A stretch of 64,000 bases of DNA from Rhizomicrobium sp. (GTDB lineage Bacteria > Pseudomonadota > Alphaproteobacteria > Micropepsales > Micropepsaceae): assembly GCA_037200385.1 (NCBI GenBank), contig JBBCGL010000001.1, positions 806,001-870,000 of the forward strand, given 5' to 3'. This document shows positions 7,898-16,452 of the stretch, in pieces (position 1 is the first letter of the stretch; the number at the start of each line of letters is the position of its first letter). The notes below the pieces were generated by a model. The model saw only the letters and a program-made list of their open reading frames with translations, made no database searches and was not told the origin of the DNA. Both the position numbers and the translations under genes were made by a program.

Positions 7898-9430
7898 ATG
7901 GGCCGCAAGATCCTCTTCATCACCACCGACCAGATGCGCTTCGACGCCATCGGCGCGAACGGCCAGAGGATCGCGCGCACGCCGCATATCGATGCGCTGG
8001 CGAAGGCCGGGATCAACTACACCCGCTGCCATGCGCAGAACGTGGTCTGCATGCCGGCGCGCTCGACCATGATCACCGGGCAGTACGTCACCACCCATGG
8101 CGTCTGGATGAACGGCGTGCCGCTGCCCGAAGATGCGCCGTCGGTCGCGCGCCATCTGCAGGAGACGAAGAACTACCGCACCGCGTTGATCGGCAAGGCG
8201 CATTTCGAGCCGATGCTCGACCTGCAGCTCAAATTCGCCGAGAACCGCATGGGCCGTGCCGGCACCTTCGGGCCGCATCGCGGCTTCGACCATATGGAGC
8301 TCGCCTCGCATGGCGCGCGCGGGCCGCTGCACTATCCGCAATGGCTGATGAAGCGGCACCCCGAGATGCTCGACAATTTCTATCCCGTGCTCGGCCCGGA
8401 CTTCCACCAGAACTCCTTCGGCGGCGGCGACACCGATGCGGTGCAGGTCAAGCACAATGCGACGCCGCGCGGCCTCTACCACACCGACTGGGTCGCCGAC
8501 CGCACCATCGCCTATCTCGACAGCCTCGATGCCGGCGAAGACTGGTTCGTCTGGATGAGCTTCCCCGACCCACACCATCCCTGGGACCCGCCACAGGAGG
8601 AGCTCCACCGCCACGACTGGCGCGATTTGCCGGTGCCGGACGGCTATCCCGGCAGCCCTGAGAAGATCGACGCGATCCTCTCCGGCAAGCCGCATCACTG
8701 GCGCGACTGGTGGAGCGGCAAGCGCGTCACCTGCTATGAGGCGCCGCCGCGCTGGGTGCCCGCGACGCTGACGACCGACCAGCTGCGCGAGATCGACGCG
8801 ATGACCCACATCAAGAACGAGCTGATCGACGACGCGGTCGGCCGGGTGATGGCGCATATCGGCACGCGCGGCTGGGACGGCGACACCGACGTGCTCTTCT
8901 CCACCGACCATGGCGAGTTCCAGGGCGATTTCGGCCTGCTGTTCAAAGGTCCACACCATGTCGACAGCCTGATGCGCCTGCCGCTGATCTGGCGCCCCGC
9001 GCCCAACGCCAAGGTCGCGCCCGCGATGCTCGAAGCACCCGTGGGCCAGGTCGATTTCGCGCCGACCTTCTGCGAGATCGCCGGCGCGCCCGTGCCGGAC
9101 TGGATGGAAGGCGCCGCCCTGCCCCGCGACAGTTCGGGCGCGTCGAAGCGCGAAGCGGTCTTCACCGAATGGGACAGCGAGTTCGAAGGCGTCTCGGTCT
9201 CGCTGCGAACCCTGCACCGCGACGGCTGGACCATCACCGCCTATGGCAAGACCGCGATCTACGAAGGCGACGAAGGCGAGCTCTACGACCTCGAGAACGA
9301 TCCGAAGCAGTGGCGCAATCTGTGGAACGAGCCTTCGGCCGCCGGCATGAAAGCGGACTTGCTCGCCGATCTGCGCGCCCGCACGCCCAAGGGCGACACC
9401 CGCCGCCGCAAGGTCGAGACCTTTGTCTGA
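7898..9430 (+). CDS. Sulfatase / alkaline phosphatase superfamily hydrolase
   Basis: 510 residues from the ATG at 7898, which has AAAAGGA a few bases upstream; the frame is open well before this but family similarity starts here. The N-terminal metal site is ITTDQMRFDAIG. The CxPxR sulfatase signature is CMPAR at 51-55, where Cys51 would be converted to formylglycine. Later metal ligands are in STDHGEFQGDFGLLFKG. The family hydrolyses sulfate esters, and some members phosphonate monoesters or choline sulfate. No signal peptide is visible, so it is probably cytoplasmic, as choline-sulfatase and phosphonate monoester hydrolase types are. No formylglycine-generating enzyme gene is in the window. 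Its stop codon abuts the next gene's stop with no spacer. Confidence 0.88.
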   Translation: MGRKILFITTDQMRFDAIGANGQRIARTPHIDALAKAGINYTRCHAQNVVCMPARSTMITGQYVTTHGVWMNGVPLPEDAPSVARHLQETKNYRTALIGKAHFEPMLDLQLKFAENRMGRAGTFGPHRGFDHMELASHGARGPLHYPQWLMKRHPEMLDNFYPVLGPDFHQNSFGGGDTDAVQVKHNATPRGLYHTDWVADRTIAYLDSLDAGEDWFVWMSFPDPHHPWDPPQEELHRHDWRDLPVPDGYPGSPEKIDAILSGKPHHWRDWWSGKRVTCYEAPPRWVPATLTTDQLREIDAMTHIKNELIDDAVGRVMAHIGTRGWDGDTDVLFSTDHGEFQGDFGLLFKGPHHVDSLMRLPLIWRPAPNAKVAPAMLEAPVGQVDFAPTFCEIAGAPVPDWMEGAALPRDSSGASKREAVFTEWDSEFEGVSVSLRTLHRDGWTITAYGKTAIYEGDEGELYDLENDPKQWRNLWNEPSAAGMKADLLADLRARTPKGDTRRRKVETFV

Positions 9431-10357
9431 CTACCGTGCCTCGGCCGCGGTGAAATAGATCTTGCGCGCGTCATAGGCGATGTACATGTGAAGCTGCCGC
9501 AAGGTCTCGACGCCGAGAATGATCTTCGGCGCCCGATCGTCCAGGCGATCGGTCTCCACGATGTCGATATTGGGCTTCTGCACCCGGATGCCTTCGAAGT
9601 TCAGGGCCTGGAAGGAATAGCGGAATATCCGCATCGCCCGCGTGCCGTTGATCGATATCTTGCCGACCACGCTCAGCGCCGGTTCGTCCGGCCCCTTGCC
9701 GAACAATTCGCGAAACGCCGCGAGGGTCATGGTCGAACGGTCCGCGCCGGTGTCGACGCCGGCCGTCACCTCCTGGCCGTCGAGCGCGATCGAAATCATG
9801 ATATGGTCTTCGAAATCGTGCTTGAAGGGTACCGTCGCGACGGGTTCCTTGGTCCAATAGACCGGCGTGCCGGAACAGGAAAAGTGCTGGAACAGGTTGA
9901 ACTTCCCGGCCGCGAAATCGAGCTCGACATCGTAGTTCGACATGATGTCCGGCGCGAGAATTCCGATGTCGTCGTTGTGCAGCGACGCCGGCGGCGCCAG
10001 CAGCAACGGAATCTCTTTCGCCTTGAGCCTCCCGAGTATGAGCTCATGTGCCGTCGCCAACTCTTGCAGGCGCACGCCGCCGAACAGCATATAGGTGTTG
10101 GCTGACGGTTGGATGCCGAGAGCGAGGCGCCGGGCCACGGTCCTACCGAGGATGGTCTGCACTCCGCCGGTGTCGATCAGCATCTGACCGGCCAGACCGG
10201 AGACGGTGACCGGCACCGAGACCTCTCCGTCCGCTTCCGTCGTCATGTCCAGCGACGCTTCGAGCGGCATCTGACAGAGCCTGGACTCGGCCATCGCTGG
10301 AGCTGTGCCCAGCAACGACAACGTGAGTCCGGCAAGAGCGAGGCGCGGGACGTTCAT
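9431..10357 (-). CDS. Exported retropepsin-like aspartic protease domain protein
   Basis: 308 residues with a signal peptide (about 1-23, cleavage after AMA). Two separate D-T-G active-site motifs are visible, at about 62-64 (LIDTGGVQTILG) and 202-204 (GVDTGADRSTM), each followed by a small beta-rich region. The protein therefore carries both halves of a pepsin-like pair in one chain rather than the single retropepsin half that dimerises. It is probably periplasmic. The gene starts four bases inside the end of the upstream TPR gene (ATGA overlap), so the two are translationally coupled. Its stop directly abuts the sulfatase stop. The substrate is unknown. Confidence 0.8.
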   Translation of the reverse strand: MNVPRLALAGLTLSLLGTAPAMAESRLCQMPLEASLDMTTEADGEVSVPVTVSGLAGQMLIDTGGVQTILGRTVARRLALGIQPSANTYMLFGGVRLQELATAHELILGRLKAKEIPLLLAPPASLHNDDIGILAPDIMSNYDVELDFAAGKFNLFQHFSCSGTPVYWTKEPVATVPFKHDFEDHIMISIALDGQEVTAGVDTGADRSTMTLAAFRELFGKGPDEPALSVVGKISINGTRAMRIFRYSFQALNFEGIRVQKPNIDIVETDRLDDRAPKIILGVETLRQLHMYIAYDARKIYFTAAEAR

Positions 10358-11484
10358 GGCCGCTCCTGCGCGATGGCGGCGGCGCGCTCCACGGCGTCAT
10401 AAGGGCAGTCATGCACCGCTTTATCGAGCCCTTTGCGCCCCGCGGCGGGGCGCCCGTTCATCAGATGCCATTGCGCGACGTAAAAGTCGGCCTCGCAGAG
10501 ATGAAGCCGGCGGTCGGCCGGCGTGGCGGCGGCCGCCGCGGCCGCGACCTGGGCCGGCGTGGCCGCGCCGTCATAGAGCGCGGCGAGCGGCGCGGGCCAT
10601 ACCGCCATGTCCAGCTTGCCGGCCGCCGGGGGCGGATCGCTCTCTTCGGGGTGCGCGGCGCGATGCGCGATGGTGCGCCACAGCTGTGCATAGCCGAAAT
10701 CGGGGGCCAGGCCTTGCGCATCGATGAAAGCCTGCTCCGCGTCCTCGAACTTCTTCTGTTCCCAGAGCAGGATTCCCTTTTGCATCTGTGCGAACAGGTT
10801 GCGACGGGATTTCTGCAGCGCGATGCCGATCGCGGCCAGCGCATCGTCGAGACGGCCCTGCGCTTCAAAGGCGGAGGCCTTCGCAAAATAGCCGGCAGGG
10901 TCGGATGGTTTGAGCGCGATGGCCATGTCCGCGTCCTTGCGTGCGGCGTCGTAGTCGCCGGTTCGGCGGTAGGCCGCGGAGCGCAGCACATAGAGTCCGG
11001 GTTCATTCGGCTCCATCTGGATCAGAGTCGCCTCGTCGGCCAGCGCCTCCGCGAACCTGTCGTTCTCGACCAGCAGAGCCACCCGCAGCACCCGCGCCTC
11101 CAAAAGGTCGGGCCGCAGCGACGCAGCGTCGGACAGATCCTTGAGTGCCGGCTCGATGGTGCCGGCGAGAAAATTCAGCTTGGCGCGGTCTATGTAGGCA
11201 TCGTAGCTCGGCTGCAGCGCGAGGCTTGCGCTGTAGTCGGCGAGCGCCAGATCGGTCTTGCCGAGCCGGGCATAGGCGTCGGCCCGATCATAGAGCGCGA
11301 CAGCATGCAGATTGGCCGGCAGGTTGGGATCGGCCAGCGCCGCGGTGAACCTGGCAACCGCCAGCGCATCGTCGCGGCCGCGCAGCGCGATCCCGGCATT
11401 GAAGTCCGAATAGCCGCTCGCGAGCGCCATGCCGCAGCATAGCGCCCAACCAAGCCCCGCATGGACAAGACGCGCTCCCGCCAC
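10354..11484 (-). CDS. Exported tetratricopeptide-repeat protein
   Basis: 376 residues. An N-terminal hydrophobic segment (about 4-23) looks like a signal peptide. From about residue 28 to 255 there are successive 34-residue TPR helix pairs, for example ALYDRADAYARLGKTDLALA, YVLRSAAYRRTGDYDAARKD and GYFAKASAFEAQGRLDDALA. The C-terminal 100 residues include CEADFYVAQWHLMNGRPAAG, a segment common at the end of TPR proteins of this type. TPR proteins are protein-protein scaffolds. Coupling to the aspartic-protease gene by a 4-base overlap suggests the TPR partner recruits or regulates that protease in the periplasm, which is inference. The ATG at 11484 is used. Confidence 0.8.
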   Translation of the reverse strand: MAGARLVHAGLGWALCCGMALASGYSDFNAGIALRGRDDALAVARFTAALADPNLPANLHAVALYDRADAYARLGKTDLALADYSASLALQPSYDAYIDRAKLNFLAGTIEPALKDLSDAASLRPDLLEARVLRVALLVENDRFAEALADEATLIQMEPNEPGLYVLRSAAYRRTGDYDAARKDADMAIALKPSDPAGYFAKASAFEAQGRLDDALAAIGIALQKSRRNLFAQMQKGILLWEQKKFEDAEQAFIDAQGLAPDFGYAQLWRTIAHRAAHPEESDPPPAAGKLDMAVWPAPLAALYDGAATPAQVAAAAAAATPADRRLHLCEADFYVAQWHLMNGRPAAGRKGLDKAVHDCPYDAVERAAAIAQERP

Positions 11485-11512
11485 GACAGCCTCAATCCCC
11501 CGCCCCCGGGGT

Positions 11513-12142
11513 TCAGCGTATGCCGATCAGCTTATGGGTTTGCAGGCTCAAACGCCATTGTGGCTTGGCAAGACAATATGCCGTCGCCGCCGCCGTGTTG
11601 GCGTCGCGTGCCGCGTTGTCCATCGGCTGCAGGAAGAAATTATCGAAGGCCAGGCCCGCGAACCGCTCCGGCTCCGCGCCCGCTTGCGGATAGACCAGCT
11701 TCAACTCGTTGCCGCGCCGGAGCACCAGTTCGGCACCTGCCTTGGGGCTGACGCAAATCCAGTCGATGCCCGGAGGCGGCTCCTGCGTGCCGTTCGTCTC
11801 TATCCCGATCTCGAAGCCACGGGCGTGCAGCGCCGTGGTCGCCGCCGCGTCGAGCTGCAGCAGCGGCTCGCCGCCAGTGCACACGACATAAGGCTTGCCG
11901 CCTCCCGGCCACTGCGCCGCGACGGCGTCGGCGAGCGCCTCCGCATCGGCGAACTTCCCGCCGCCCGGCCCATCGGTGCCGACGAAATCCGTATCGCAGA
12001 AGCGGCATGTCGCATTCGCACGGTCGCGCTCCAATCCGCTCCACAGATTGCAGCCCGCGAAGCGCAGGAACACCGCGGCGCGTCCCGCCTGCGCCCCTTC
12101 GCCCTGCAGCGTGTAATAAATCTCCTTGACCGAATAGGTCAT
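11513..12142 (-). CDS. queE: 7-carboxy-7-deazaguanine synthase QueE
   Basis: 209 residues from the ATG at 12142. QueE is a radical-SAM enzyme that converts 6-carboxytetrahydropterin to 7-carboxy-7-deazaguanine on the way to queuosine. The opening [16 protein letters not shown] is diagnostic. The cluster cysteines are Cys31, Cys46 and Cys49, a CX14CX2C arrangement in place of the classical CX3CX2C; this variant is known in the QueE family. CTGGEPLLQ follows. The ATG overlaps the TGA of queC by four bases, so the two are an operon with queC first. queD and queF are not in the window. Confidence 0.95.
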   Translation of the reverse strand: MTYSVKEIYYTLQGEGAQAGRAAVFLRFAGCNLWSGLERDRANATCRFCDTDFVGTDGPGGGKFADAEALADAVAAQWPGGGKPYVVCTGGEPLLQLDAAATTALHARGFEIGIETNGTQEPPPGIDWICVSPKAGAELVLRRGNELKLVYPQAGAEPERFAGLAFDNFFLQPMDNAARDANTAAATAYCLAKPQWRLSLQTHKLIGIR

Positions 12143-12831
12143 GCCGCGCGGTACTTGGCGTAGCCGTTGGCGCGCAGCTCGCAGGCCGGACAAATTCCGC
12201 AGCCCCGGCCCCAGTCATGCACCGACGGATCGCCATGGTAGCAGGTGACCGTCTCGCGCACGATCAGCTCGATCAGCTTCGTGCCGCCCAGTTCCTCCGC
12301 CAGCTTCCACGTCGCCGCCTTGTCGATCCACATCAAGGGCGTGTGGATGCGCGTCTCGCGCGCCAAGCCGAGCGAGAGCGACTTCGCGGTCGCCTGAATG
12401 GTCTCGTCGCGGCAGTCGGGGTAGCCGGAGAAGTCGGTCTCGCACATCCCGCCGACCAGGTCCGAAATCCCGCGTCGATAGCCCAGCGCCGCGGCCGCGT
12501 TGAGGAACATCAGGTTGCGCGCCGGAACGAAGGTCGTCGGCAATCCATTGCCGCCCATCTCGATCGCCACGTCATCCGTCAGCGCCGTTCCGCCGATCGC
12601 TTTCAGCGTGTCGATCGGCAAGACATGATCCTCGCCCAGCGTTCCGGACCAGGTCGTGAATCCGCGCAAGGCCTCGAGCAGATGGGGTCGTGCCGCGAGC
12701 TCGGCGATATGCCGCTGGCCGTAATCGAACCCGACGGTCTCGACATGGGCAAAGCGCGCAAGCGCCCAGGCGAGACAGGTCGTGGAGTCCTGTCCGCCGG
12801 AAAACAGCACAAGTGCGGTGGCGCCGGTCAT
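12139..12831 (-). CDS. queC: 7-cyano-7-deazaguanine synthase QueC
   Basis: 230 residues from the ATG at 12831. The frame stays open far upstream, but that extension lies antisense-free over the kinase gene and is not coding. QueC uses ATP and ammonia to turn 7-carboxy-7-deazaguanine into preQ0. Seen: the PP-loop ATP motif SGGQDSTT at about 11-18, the FDYGQRH motif, and a C-terminal zinc site with four cysteines (a Cys before YHGDP, then CGICPAC). It overlaps queE by four bases (ATGA). No preQ1 riboswitch-like leader is evident in the 27 bases separating it from the histidine-kinase stop, so the three genes may be co-transcribed. Confidence 0.96.
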   Translation of the reverse strand: MTGATALVLFSGGQDSTTCLAWALARFAHVETVGFDYGQRHIAELAARPHLLEALRGFTTWSGTLGEDHVLPIDTLKAIGGTALTDDVAIEMGGNGLPTTFVPARNLMFLNAAAALGYRRGISDLVGGMCETDFSGYPDCRDETIQATAKSLSLGLARETRIHTPLMWIDKAATWKLAEELGGTKLIELIVRETVTCYHGDPSVHDWGRGCGICPACELRANGYAKYRAA

Positions 12832-12857
12832 CTCGCGGCTTGTACAGAAGGGAGGCC

Positions 12858-14210
12858 TCAGCTCGCAAGCGCCCGGTGTGCGATCGTGCGGACGGGCGGC
12901 AAAGCCACGGTCACCGTGGTGCCGGCACCGACTGCGCTCTCGATGGCCAGCGCGCCGCCATGCAGCTCGACCAGGGACTTGGCGATGGAAAGCCCGAGCC
13001 CCGCGCCCTCGAACCGCCGCGCCAGGGAGCCGTCGAGCTGGCGGAACGGTTCCAGCGCCGCCGCGATCTTCTCGCGGTCCATCCCGATTCCCGTATCGAC
13101 CACCGCCAGTGAGACGCCGCCCGAGGCCTCTTGCCAGGCCCGTAGCGCCACGGTCCCCCCCTCCGGCGTGAACTTCAGCGCATTGCTCAGGAGATTGGTG
13201 AGGCTTTGGCGCAGCCTCTGCGGGTCGGCCTCGACCTGCGGCAATCCGGCAGCAATCTCGAGGCGGACTTCCCGTTGATCCTTCGTCGCGATCCGCGCCA
13301 GCGTCACGGCCTCTTCTGCCAGGACTGCCACCGGATAGGGCCGCGCCTGCAGCGTCAATGCGCCGCCGGACAGGCGCGCCACGTCCAGCACGTCCGAGAT
13401 GATCGCCAGCAGCTTGGTCCCGCTCGCATGGATGTCGCCGGCATAGGCACGATAGGTGGGCGGCGTGATCGGACCCAGCACTTCGTCCTTGATGATCTCC
13501 GAAAAGCCCAGCACCGCGTTCAGCGGCGTTTTCAGCTCGTGGCTCATCGCGGCCAGGAAGGCGCTCTTGGAGCGGTTCGCCTCCTCCGCCCGCGCCAGGG
13601 CTTCGCGCAGGGCGCGCTGCGCGGCGTAGCGGGCCGTCACGTCCTCCACCATGCCCTCGTAGCAAACGACGCGTCCGGTCCAGTCGCGCACGGCGCGGGC
13701 ATTCTCCGATATCCAGATCGTCGTGCCATCACGCCTGCGGATTTCGGATTCGAAGGCGCTGACCTGATCGTTCGCCTGCATCTGCGCCTGGAACTGCGCC
13801 CGGCGGGCCGGATCGACATAGAGCTGGTCGGCGATATTGGTGAGGCCGGACATCAGCGCAGCAGGACTCGGATAGCCATAAATCCGCGCCAGCGCCGGAT
13901 TGGCGTCGATATAGCGCCCGTCCGGCGAGGTCCGGAAAATCCCTTCGATGGACTGCTCGAAAAACGCCCGATAACTCGTTTCGCGCCCTGGCCGCCGCCC
14001 GTCCGGGCCTTGCGACACGCGGCTGAGGGCGAAAATGGCGGTGCTGAGAAGGGTTAGGATCGCAATCCCGGCCCAGGCCTCGCCCCGGGGCGCGCTCGTC
14101 GTCACCAGGCCGAGCAGAACCCCGCCCGCCAGCGCCAGCAAGGCAGAGGCAAGCGCCGGCCGCGGCTGAGCCGCCGGCAGGTCGGTCCGGGCTAGTTCCA
14201 CGCTGACCAT
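12858..14210 (-). CDS. Membrane PAS-domain histidine kinase (DivJ/PleC type)
   Basis: 450 residues. Two N-terminal transmembrane helices (about 18-38 and 46-63) are followed by a PAS domain (about 78-195: [20 protein letters not shown] with the PAC motif [11 protein letters not shown]). The dimerisation box is [17 protein letters not shown] with phospho-acceptor His224. The next stretch, [20 protein letters not shown], is characteristic of the DivJ/PleC-like group in Alphaproteobacteria. The ATPase domain shows the N box (NLLSNALKF), G1 DTGIGM and G2 [10 protein letters not shown]. No cognate response regulator lies beside it; the signal and target are unknown. Start at ATG 14210. It probably heads a transcript with queC and queE. 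Confidence 0.9.
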   Translation of the reverse strand: MVSVELARTDLPAAQPRPALASALLALAGGVLLGLVTTSAPRGEAWAGIAILTLLSTAIFALSRVSQGPDGRRPGRETSYRAFFEQSIEGIFRTSPDGRYIDANPALARIYGYPSPAALMSGLTNIADQLYVDPARRAQFQAQMQANDQVSAFESEIRRRDGTTIWISENARAVRDWTGRVVCYEGMVEDVTARYAAQRALREALARAEEANRSKSAFLAAMSHELKTPLNAVLGFSEIIKDEVLGPITPPTYRAYAGDIHASGTKLLAIISDVLDVARLSGGALTLQARPYPVAVLAEEAVTLARIATKDQREVRLEIAAGLPQVEADPQRLRQSLTNLLSNALKFTPEGGTVALRAWQEASGGVSLAVVDTGIGMDREKIAAALEPFRQLDGSLARRFEGAGLGLSIAKSLVELHGGALAIESAVGAGTTVTVALPPVRTIAHRALAS

Positions 14211-14336
14211 CGATATCGCACTGCAAAACGCGCCAGCCTTTCTAGGCGGAATGTCTGAATGACGGGTTTATCAAATGGTGAATTGCTTGCCTTTGTCCCG
14301 GCGCTGCGCCAGCTTCTGGCCAAGGGTTTCAAGGGG

Positions 14337-15467
14337 ATGGCTCGCGTGACAGCGTTAGCCGTAAGCGGCACCGGCCTCTATACGCCGCCCAATTCGATCT
14401 CGAACGACGAGCTCGTGGCGTCGTTCAACACCTATGTCCGCGCCGCCAATGCGGCGAATGCCGAAGCCATCGCCGCCGGCAAAATGGCCGCCCTTACCGA
14501 ATCGTCCGCCGAATTCATCGTCAAGGCGTCCGGCATCAAGGCGCGCTATGTCGTCGACAAGGCGGGCGTGCTCGATCCCGCGATCATGTGCCCCCGCATT
14601 CCCGAACGGCCCAATGACCAGATCTCGGTCCTCGCCGAGATGGCCGTGACCGCCGCCCGCGATGCGCTCAAAGCCGCCGACCGCACGCCGGCCGACATCG
14701 ACGGCGTCCTGGTCGGCGCCTCCAATATGCAGCGCGCCTATCCCGCCATGGCGGTCGAGGTCCAGGACGCGCTGGGGATCGAGGGTTTCGGCTTCGACAT
14801 GAACGTCGCCTGCTCGTCGGCGACCTTCGCACTGCAGACCGCCGCCGACATGGTCGCCAATGGCCATGCCCGTGCGATCCTGGTGTGCAATCCGGAGATC
14901 TGTTCGGGCCATCTCAACTTCCGCGACCGCGACAGCCATTTCATCTTCGGCGACGTCGCCACGGCCTTCGTGGTCGAGCGCCGCGATACGGCCCAAGGCG
15001 GCAATTCCTGGGAGATCGTCGCGACGCGGCTGAAGACAAAATTCTCCAACAACATCCGCAACAATTTCGGCTTCCTCAACCGCGCCGCGCCGGAAGGCGT
15101 CGGCCAGGCCGACAAGCTGTTCGTCCAGGAGGGCCGCAAGGTCTTCAAGGAAGTCGTACCGATGGTGGCGGAGCTGATCACCGGCCATCTGGCCGACAAC
15201 GGCATCGCGCCGGCGTCGCTCAAGCGCCTGTGGCTGCACCAGGCCAATCTCGGGATGAACGAGATGATCGCCCGCCGCGTCCTGGGTCGCGATCCACTGC
15301 CGGGGGAAGCGCCGAACATCCTGGGCGAATATGCCAACACGTCGTCGGCCGGCTCGATCATCGCCTTCCACAAATACAGCGCCGACCTCGAACGCGGCGA
15401 TACGGGCCTGCTCTGCTCCTTCGGCGCGGGCTATTCGGCCGGCAGCGTGATCTTGAAGAAGTTGTAG
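14337..15467 (+). CDS. 3-oxoacyl-ACP synthase III family (FabH-like, long form)
   Basis: 376 residues from the ATG at 14337, which has AAGGGG immediately upstream and gives the family start ALAVSGTGLYTPPNSISN. An ATG at 14259 would add 26 residues. The thiolase-fold catalytic triad is present: Cys159 in MNVACSSATFALQ, the His of WLHQANLGMNEM and the Asn of GEYANTSSAGS. At about 376 residues with an insertion near the N-terminus, it resembles the long FabH2-like proteins known in Pseudomonas (which shunt medium-chain acyl-CoA) more than housekeeping FabH of about 320 residues. It may condense acyl-CoA with malonyl-ACP; acyl preference cannot be told. It stands alone, divergent from the histidine kinase. 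Confidence 0.88.
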   Translation: MARVTALAVSGTGLYTPPNSISNDELVASFNTYVRAANAANAEAIAAGKMAALTESSAEFIVKASGIKARYVVDKAGVLDPAIMCPRIPERPNDQISVLAEMAVTAARDALKAADRTPADIDGVLVGASNMQRAYPAMAVEVQDALGIEGFGFDMNVACSSATFALQTAADMVANGHARAILVCNPEICSGHLNFRDRDSHFIFGDVATAFVVERRDTAQGGNSWEIVATRLKTKFSNNIRNNFGFLNRAAPEGVGQADKLFVQEGRKVFKEVVPMVAELITGHLADNGIAPASLKRLWLHQANLGMNEMIARRVLGRDPLPGEAPNILGEYANTSSAGSIIAFHKYSADLERGDTGLLCSFGAGYSAGSVILKKL

Positions 15468-15532
15468 TTGGATTCTCGCCGTCGGGAACGAGACGTCGCC
15501 GTAAGACACCAGGCGACTTGCCGGACGCGTGC

Positions 15533-16399
15533 TTAGTGCACCAGGAACAGCGGCATGCCGGAGCGGTTGACCACGTGCCGGGTCACGCCCGTGAAGAACA
15601 TTTCCCGCAGCCGGCTATGGCCGTAGCCGCCCGCCACCAGCATCCCCGCGCCGCCCTTGGCTGCTTCCTCGAGCAGCACGTCCCCGACCGGCCGGCTTCC
15701 GGCATCGACCAGCCGGCGCCCCGCCTCGATGCCGCGCAGCTTGAGATAGGTGCACAACTCGTCGCAATCGATCGTCTCATCCTTGGCGCGCGTGACGGCG
15801 AGGATCTCGACGCTGTCGGCGCATTCCAGGAACGGCAGGGACGCCGTGACGGCATGGGCCGATGCGACGCTCTCGTTCCAGGCCAGTGCGATTTTCCGGC
15901 AAAAGCCGGCCGGCGCCGCCTGCGGGGTCAACAGCACCGGGCGCCCGGTCTCCAGCAAGGTCGCTTCGAACGCTTCGGTCAGCCCGGCGCGGTCGCCTTC
16001 GGCCAGCGCGCCGAACACGACGAGATCGGAGAGCCGCGCCGCGAGCGTGACCTGGTCCGCGAAATTGCCGAGGACTTCGCGGAACGAGGCCGCCACAACA
16101 TCGCGTCGCTCCGGCCTCTCGATAATCTCCGCGCCGGCCGCGTTCGCGGCAGCGGCCAACGCCGCGTGCGCCAAGCCCGACGCCTCGTCCGCGGCCTTTT
16201 TCGATGCGTCGGCGATCTCCTGCATGACGGCGGCGGAGGCGCTCTCGCCGTAGAAGGGCACCGCTTCCATTGCGTCCGGACGCACGAACAGCGCGGCGAC
16301 ATGCGCGTTGAACGGCTTGGCGGCGGCGAACGCGCTGGCGAGCACGGCGGCGTCGCGGCCGCCGCCGGTCAGCGGGGCGAGAATTTTCGCAATCGTCAT
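15533..16399 (-). CDS. Tandem universal stress protein
   Basis: 288 residues from the ATG at 16399, preceded by AAAGGCGC; a longer frame exists but this start matches the family opening MTIAKILAPLTGG. Two UspA-like domains are joined: residues 1 to about 145, and about 150-288, which ends with the ATP-binding pattern GGAGMLVAGGYGHSRLREMFFTGVT. That is the G-2X-G-9X-G(S/T) motif of ATP-binding UspA proteins, with GYGHSR in the loop. Tandem Usps are cytoplasmic stress-survival proteins. It follows the Lon-like protease gene on the same strand with a 53-base gap and is probably co-expressed with it, which suggests a shared stress role. Confidence 0.88.
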   Translation of the reverse strand: MTIAKILAPLTGGGRDAAVLASAFAAAKPFNAHVAALFVRPDAMEAVPFYGESASAAVMQEIADASKKAADEASGLAHAALAAAANAAGAEIIERPERRDVVAASFREVLGNFADQVTLAARLSDLVVFGALAEGDRAGLTEAFEATLLETGRPVLLTPQAAPAGFCRKIALAWNESVASAHAVTASLPFLECADSVEILAVTRAKDETIDCDELCTYLKLRGIEAGRRLVDAGSRPVGDVLLEEAAKGGAGMLVAGGYGHSRLREMFFTGVTRHVVNRSGMPLFLVH

Positions 16400-16452
16400 C
16401 TGCAGCGCCTTTCGGTCGTTCCGCGGGAACGCGGAGCTGGAGCGCAGAGTTC

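Noticed and set aside
12832-13665. Upstream extension of the queC frame over the histidine-kinase gene
   Set aside because: QueC family similarity begins at the ATG at 12831, and the extension overlaps a well-supported kinase gene in another frame.
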